Source: Astrothelium macrocarpum (Eukaryota > Ascomycota > Dothideomycetes > Trypetheliales > Trypetheliaceae). From it: 64,000 nucleotides of DNA. The notes beneath the pieces are model-generated. The model was not told the DNA's origin. It saw nothing but the letters and a program-made list of their open reading frames with translations, and did no database searches. The stretch lies in the NCBI GenBank assembly GCA_021030915.1, contig JAGEMR010000002.1, positions 558,001-622,000 of the forward strand, in the 5' to 3' direction. The translations under genes and the position numbers were made by a program. Within the stretch, counting starts at the first letter, position 1; every line of letters starts with the position of its first letter. Positions 63,107 to 64,000 of the stretch are shown here, piece by piece.

Positions 63107-64000
63107 TTACCCTCCAACAGCAGAAACCCACCGCGCATCCACCCTCTTCCCCACCCTCTCCACCACCCTTACCCCAACCAACATCCCCAACGCCCTCACC
63201 CGCTCCTCCCTCCCCATCCTCACAAACCGCTCCAGTCCCCCCACCTCCGCCAGCACCACCTGCGCCGCACACGCATTCAGTCCGGCCCGCCGCAAAAACA
63301 CCTCCCACCCGCTCTCCTCCGCCACCAGCGTCCGCTGATGGGGCGTCGCGAAGCGCGCCATCAGCCCGACGATCCAGTGCGCGAGCGCCTCGTCGCCGCC
63401 GGGCACGCACGACACCGAGATGTTGGTGTCGTCGTTGCTGCTGGCGCTCGTGGCGAAGGCCGTGAGGTCTGCGAGCGCGAGACAGTCGCGGTCGTCGAGG
63501 GATGAAGATGCATTCGCAAGGGGGAGAGCGACGTGAGTGGTGGCTGGACCGGTGTGAGATGGGGGGTTGTGGCCTACGCTGACGAGCACGATGAGGCGGT
63601 CGTAGCGGGGCGCGACGGCGCGGATGCGGGCTTTGATGGATGAATGTCCTGCGGTGTGGGTTTGTCCGGGGAGAGGCCGTTGTTTGATCTTCTGGAGAGT
63701 GGTCCAGAGGAGGCCGGTGGAGGGGGAGAGGATGAGGTCTGCTTCGTCGATGGGGTGGGAGCGGCGAGTGCTGAAGTCGCGCTCGATGAAGTTGGCGCTG
63801 GGGAAGAGCTGCTCGAGACGGCGGAAGAGATGGCGTTGGGCGAGGACTTGGGAGTTGATTATGAAGGATGTTGGAGTTGTTGGGATTGGAGCTTCTGGTG
63901 TGGGCAATGAGTGCAACTCCGGTACTTCGAGAGTTGACGATGCTATTTGTTCATTCAATTCAAGATGCTTTGAAACTTCGACGGTGGAAGGCCTTTGTGC
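63107..64000 (-). CDS. ERCC4/XPF-like protein, possibly Zip2/SHOC1 type (5' truncated by window edge)
   Basis: C-terminal 297 residues of a larger protein. The frame is open from base 64000 (AQRPSTVEVSKHL) through to a stop at 63107-63109, so the start lies outside the window. The segment QRHLFRRLEQLFPSANFIER, then DEADLILSPSTGLLWTTLQK, then YDRLIVLVSVG resembles the XPF/ERCC4 nuclease fold. The catalytic ERKxxD signature is missing, as in non-catalytic members. A C-terminal block (WEVFLRRAGLNACAAQVVLA ... LERFVRMGREERVRALGML) looks like a tandem helix-hairpin-helix domain. That combination suggests the meiotic crossover protein Zip2/SHOC1, but the assignment is tentative without the N-terminus. 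It converges on the PQ-loop gene with 126 bases between. Confidence 0.7.
   Translation of the reverse strand, partial: AQRPSTVEVSKHLELNEQIASSTLEVPELHSLPTPEAPIPTTPTSFIINSQVLAQRHLFRRLEQLFPSANFIERDFSTRRSHPIDEADLILSPSTGLLWTTLQKIKQRPLPGQTHTAGHSSIKARIRAVAPRYDRLIVLVSVGHNPPSHTGPATTHVALPLANASSSLDDRDCLALADLTAFATSASSNDDTNISVSCVPGGDEALAHWIVGLMARFATPHQRTLVAEESGWEVFLRRAGLNACAAQVVLAEVGGLERFVRMGREERVRALGMLVGVRVVERVGKRVDARWVSAVGG

Overview
This window is nuclear DNA from a filamentous ascomycete (Pezizomycotina). The basis is short GT-AG introns (44-160 nt, several with CTAAC/CTAAT branch sites), intergenic gaps of 0.1-2.3 kb, and protein families typical of that group. I cannot place it below subphylum. I support 25 protein genes. 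Two are cut by the window edges: the MYST acetyltransferase on the left and an ERCC4/XPF-like protein on the right. I saw no rRNA, tRNA, CRISPR array or intact transposon.

Layout. 0-8 kb: Esa1-type histone acetyltransferase, Prm10/ThrE-like membrane protein, CYP504-like P450, calcineurin-like phosphoesterase. 8-16 kb: type II membrane glycosyltransferase-like protein convergent with Rex4 exonuclease, a single-pass membrane protein, and a DUF300/OSTalpha-like protein. 17.6-19.4 kb: an F-box-like gene bracketed by two tandem-repeat arrays (5 x 23 bp in its leader, 7 x about 89 bp after its stop). 19.4-26.4 kb: DNA polymerase delta subunit Pol32/Cdc27 and tubulin cofactor D share a 218-bp divergent promoter with ACGCG boxes; then a PNPOx-like flavoprotein. 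28-37.6 kb: two disordered fungal proteins of unknown function, a secreted PLC-like protein, isopentenyl-diphosphate isomerase and a GNAT acetyltransferase. 39-51 kb: a Ufo1-like F-box/UIM protein, a 4E-T-like eIF4E-binding protein, and the spliceosomal helicase Prp22. Prp22 is flanked by five copies of an about 80-bp repeat. 52-64 kb: secreted pepsin-like protease, CSC1/OSCA-type channel, TYW1, a PQ-loop protein and the partial XPF-like gene.

Most genes are unrelated housekeeping functions (chromatin, replication, splicing, tRNA modification, isoprenoids, translation). There is no biosynthetic cluster, defence island or other multi-gene system. The most unusual signals lie in the DNA itself: (1) in ten of the 25 genes, on both strands, the coding strand changes within the CDS from strongly C-rich to strongly G-rich, always in the 5'-to-3' direction; (2) an about 80-bp repeat occurs five times around prp22, including a near-palindromic pair; (3) two tandem arrays flank one F-box gene.

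Exon coordinates were worked out by hand from splice consensus, frame and family conservation. In every complete spliced gene the exon lengths sum to a multiple of three. All family names come from recognising the sequence, not from a database search.
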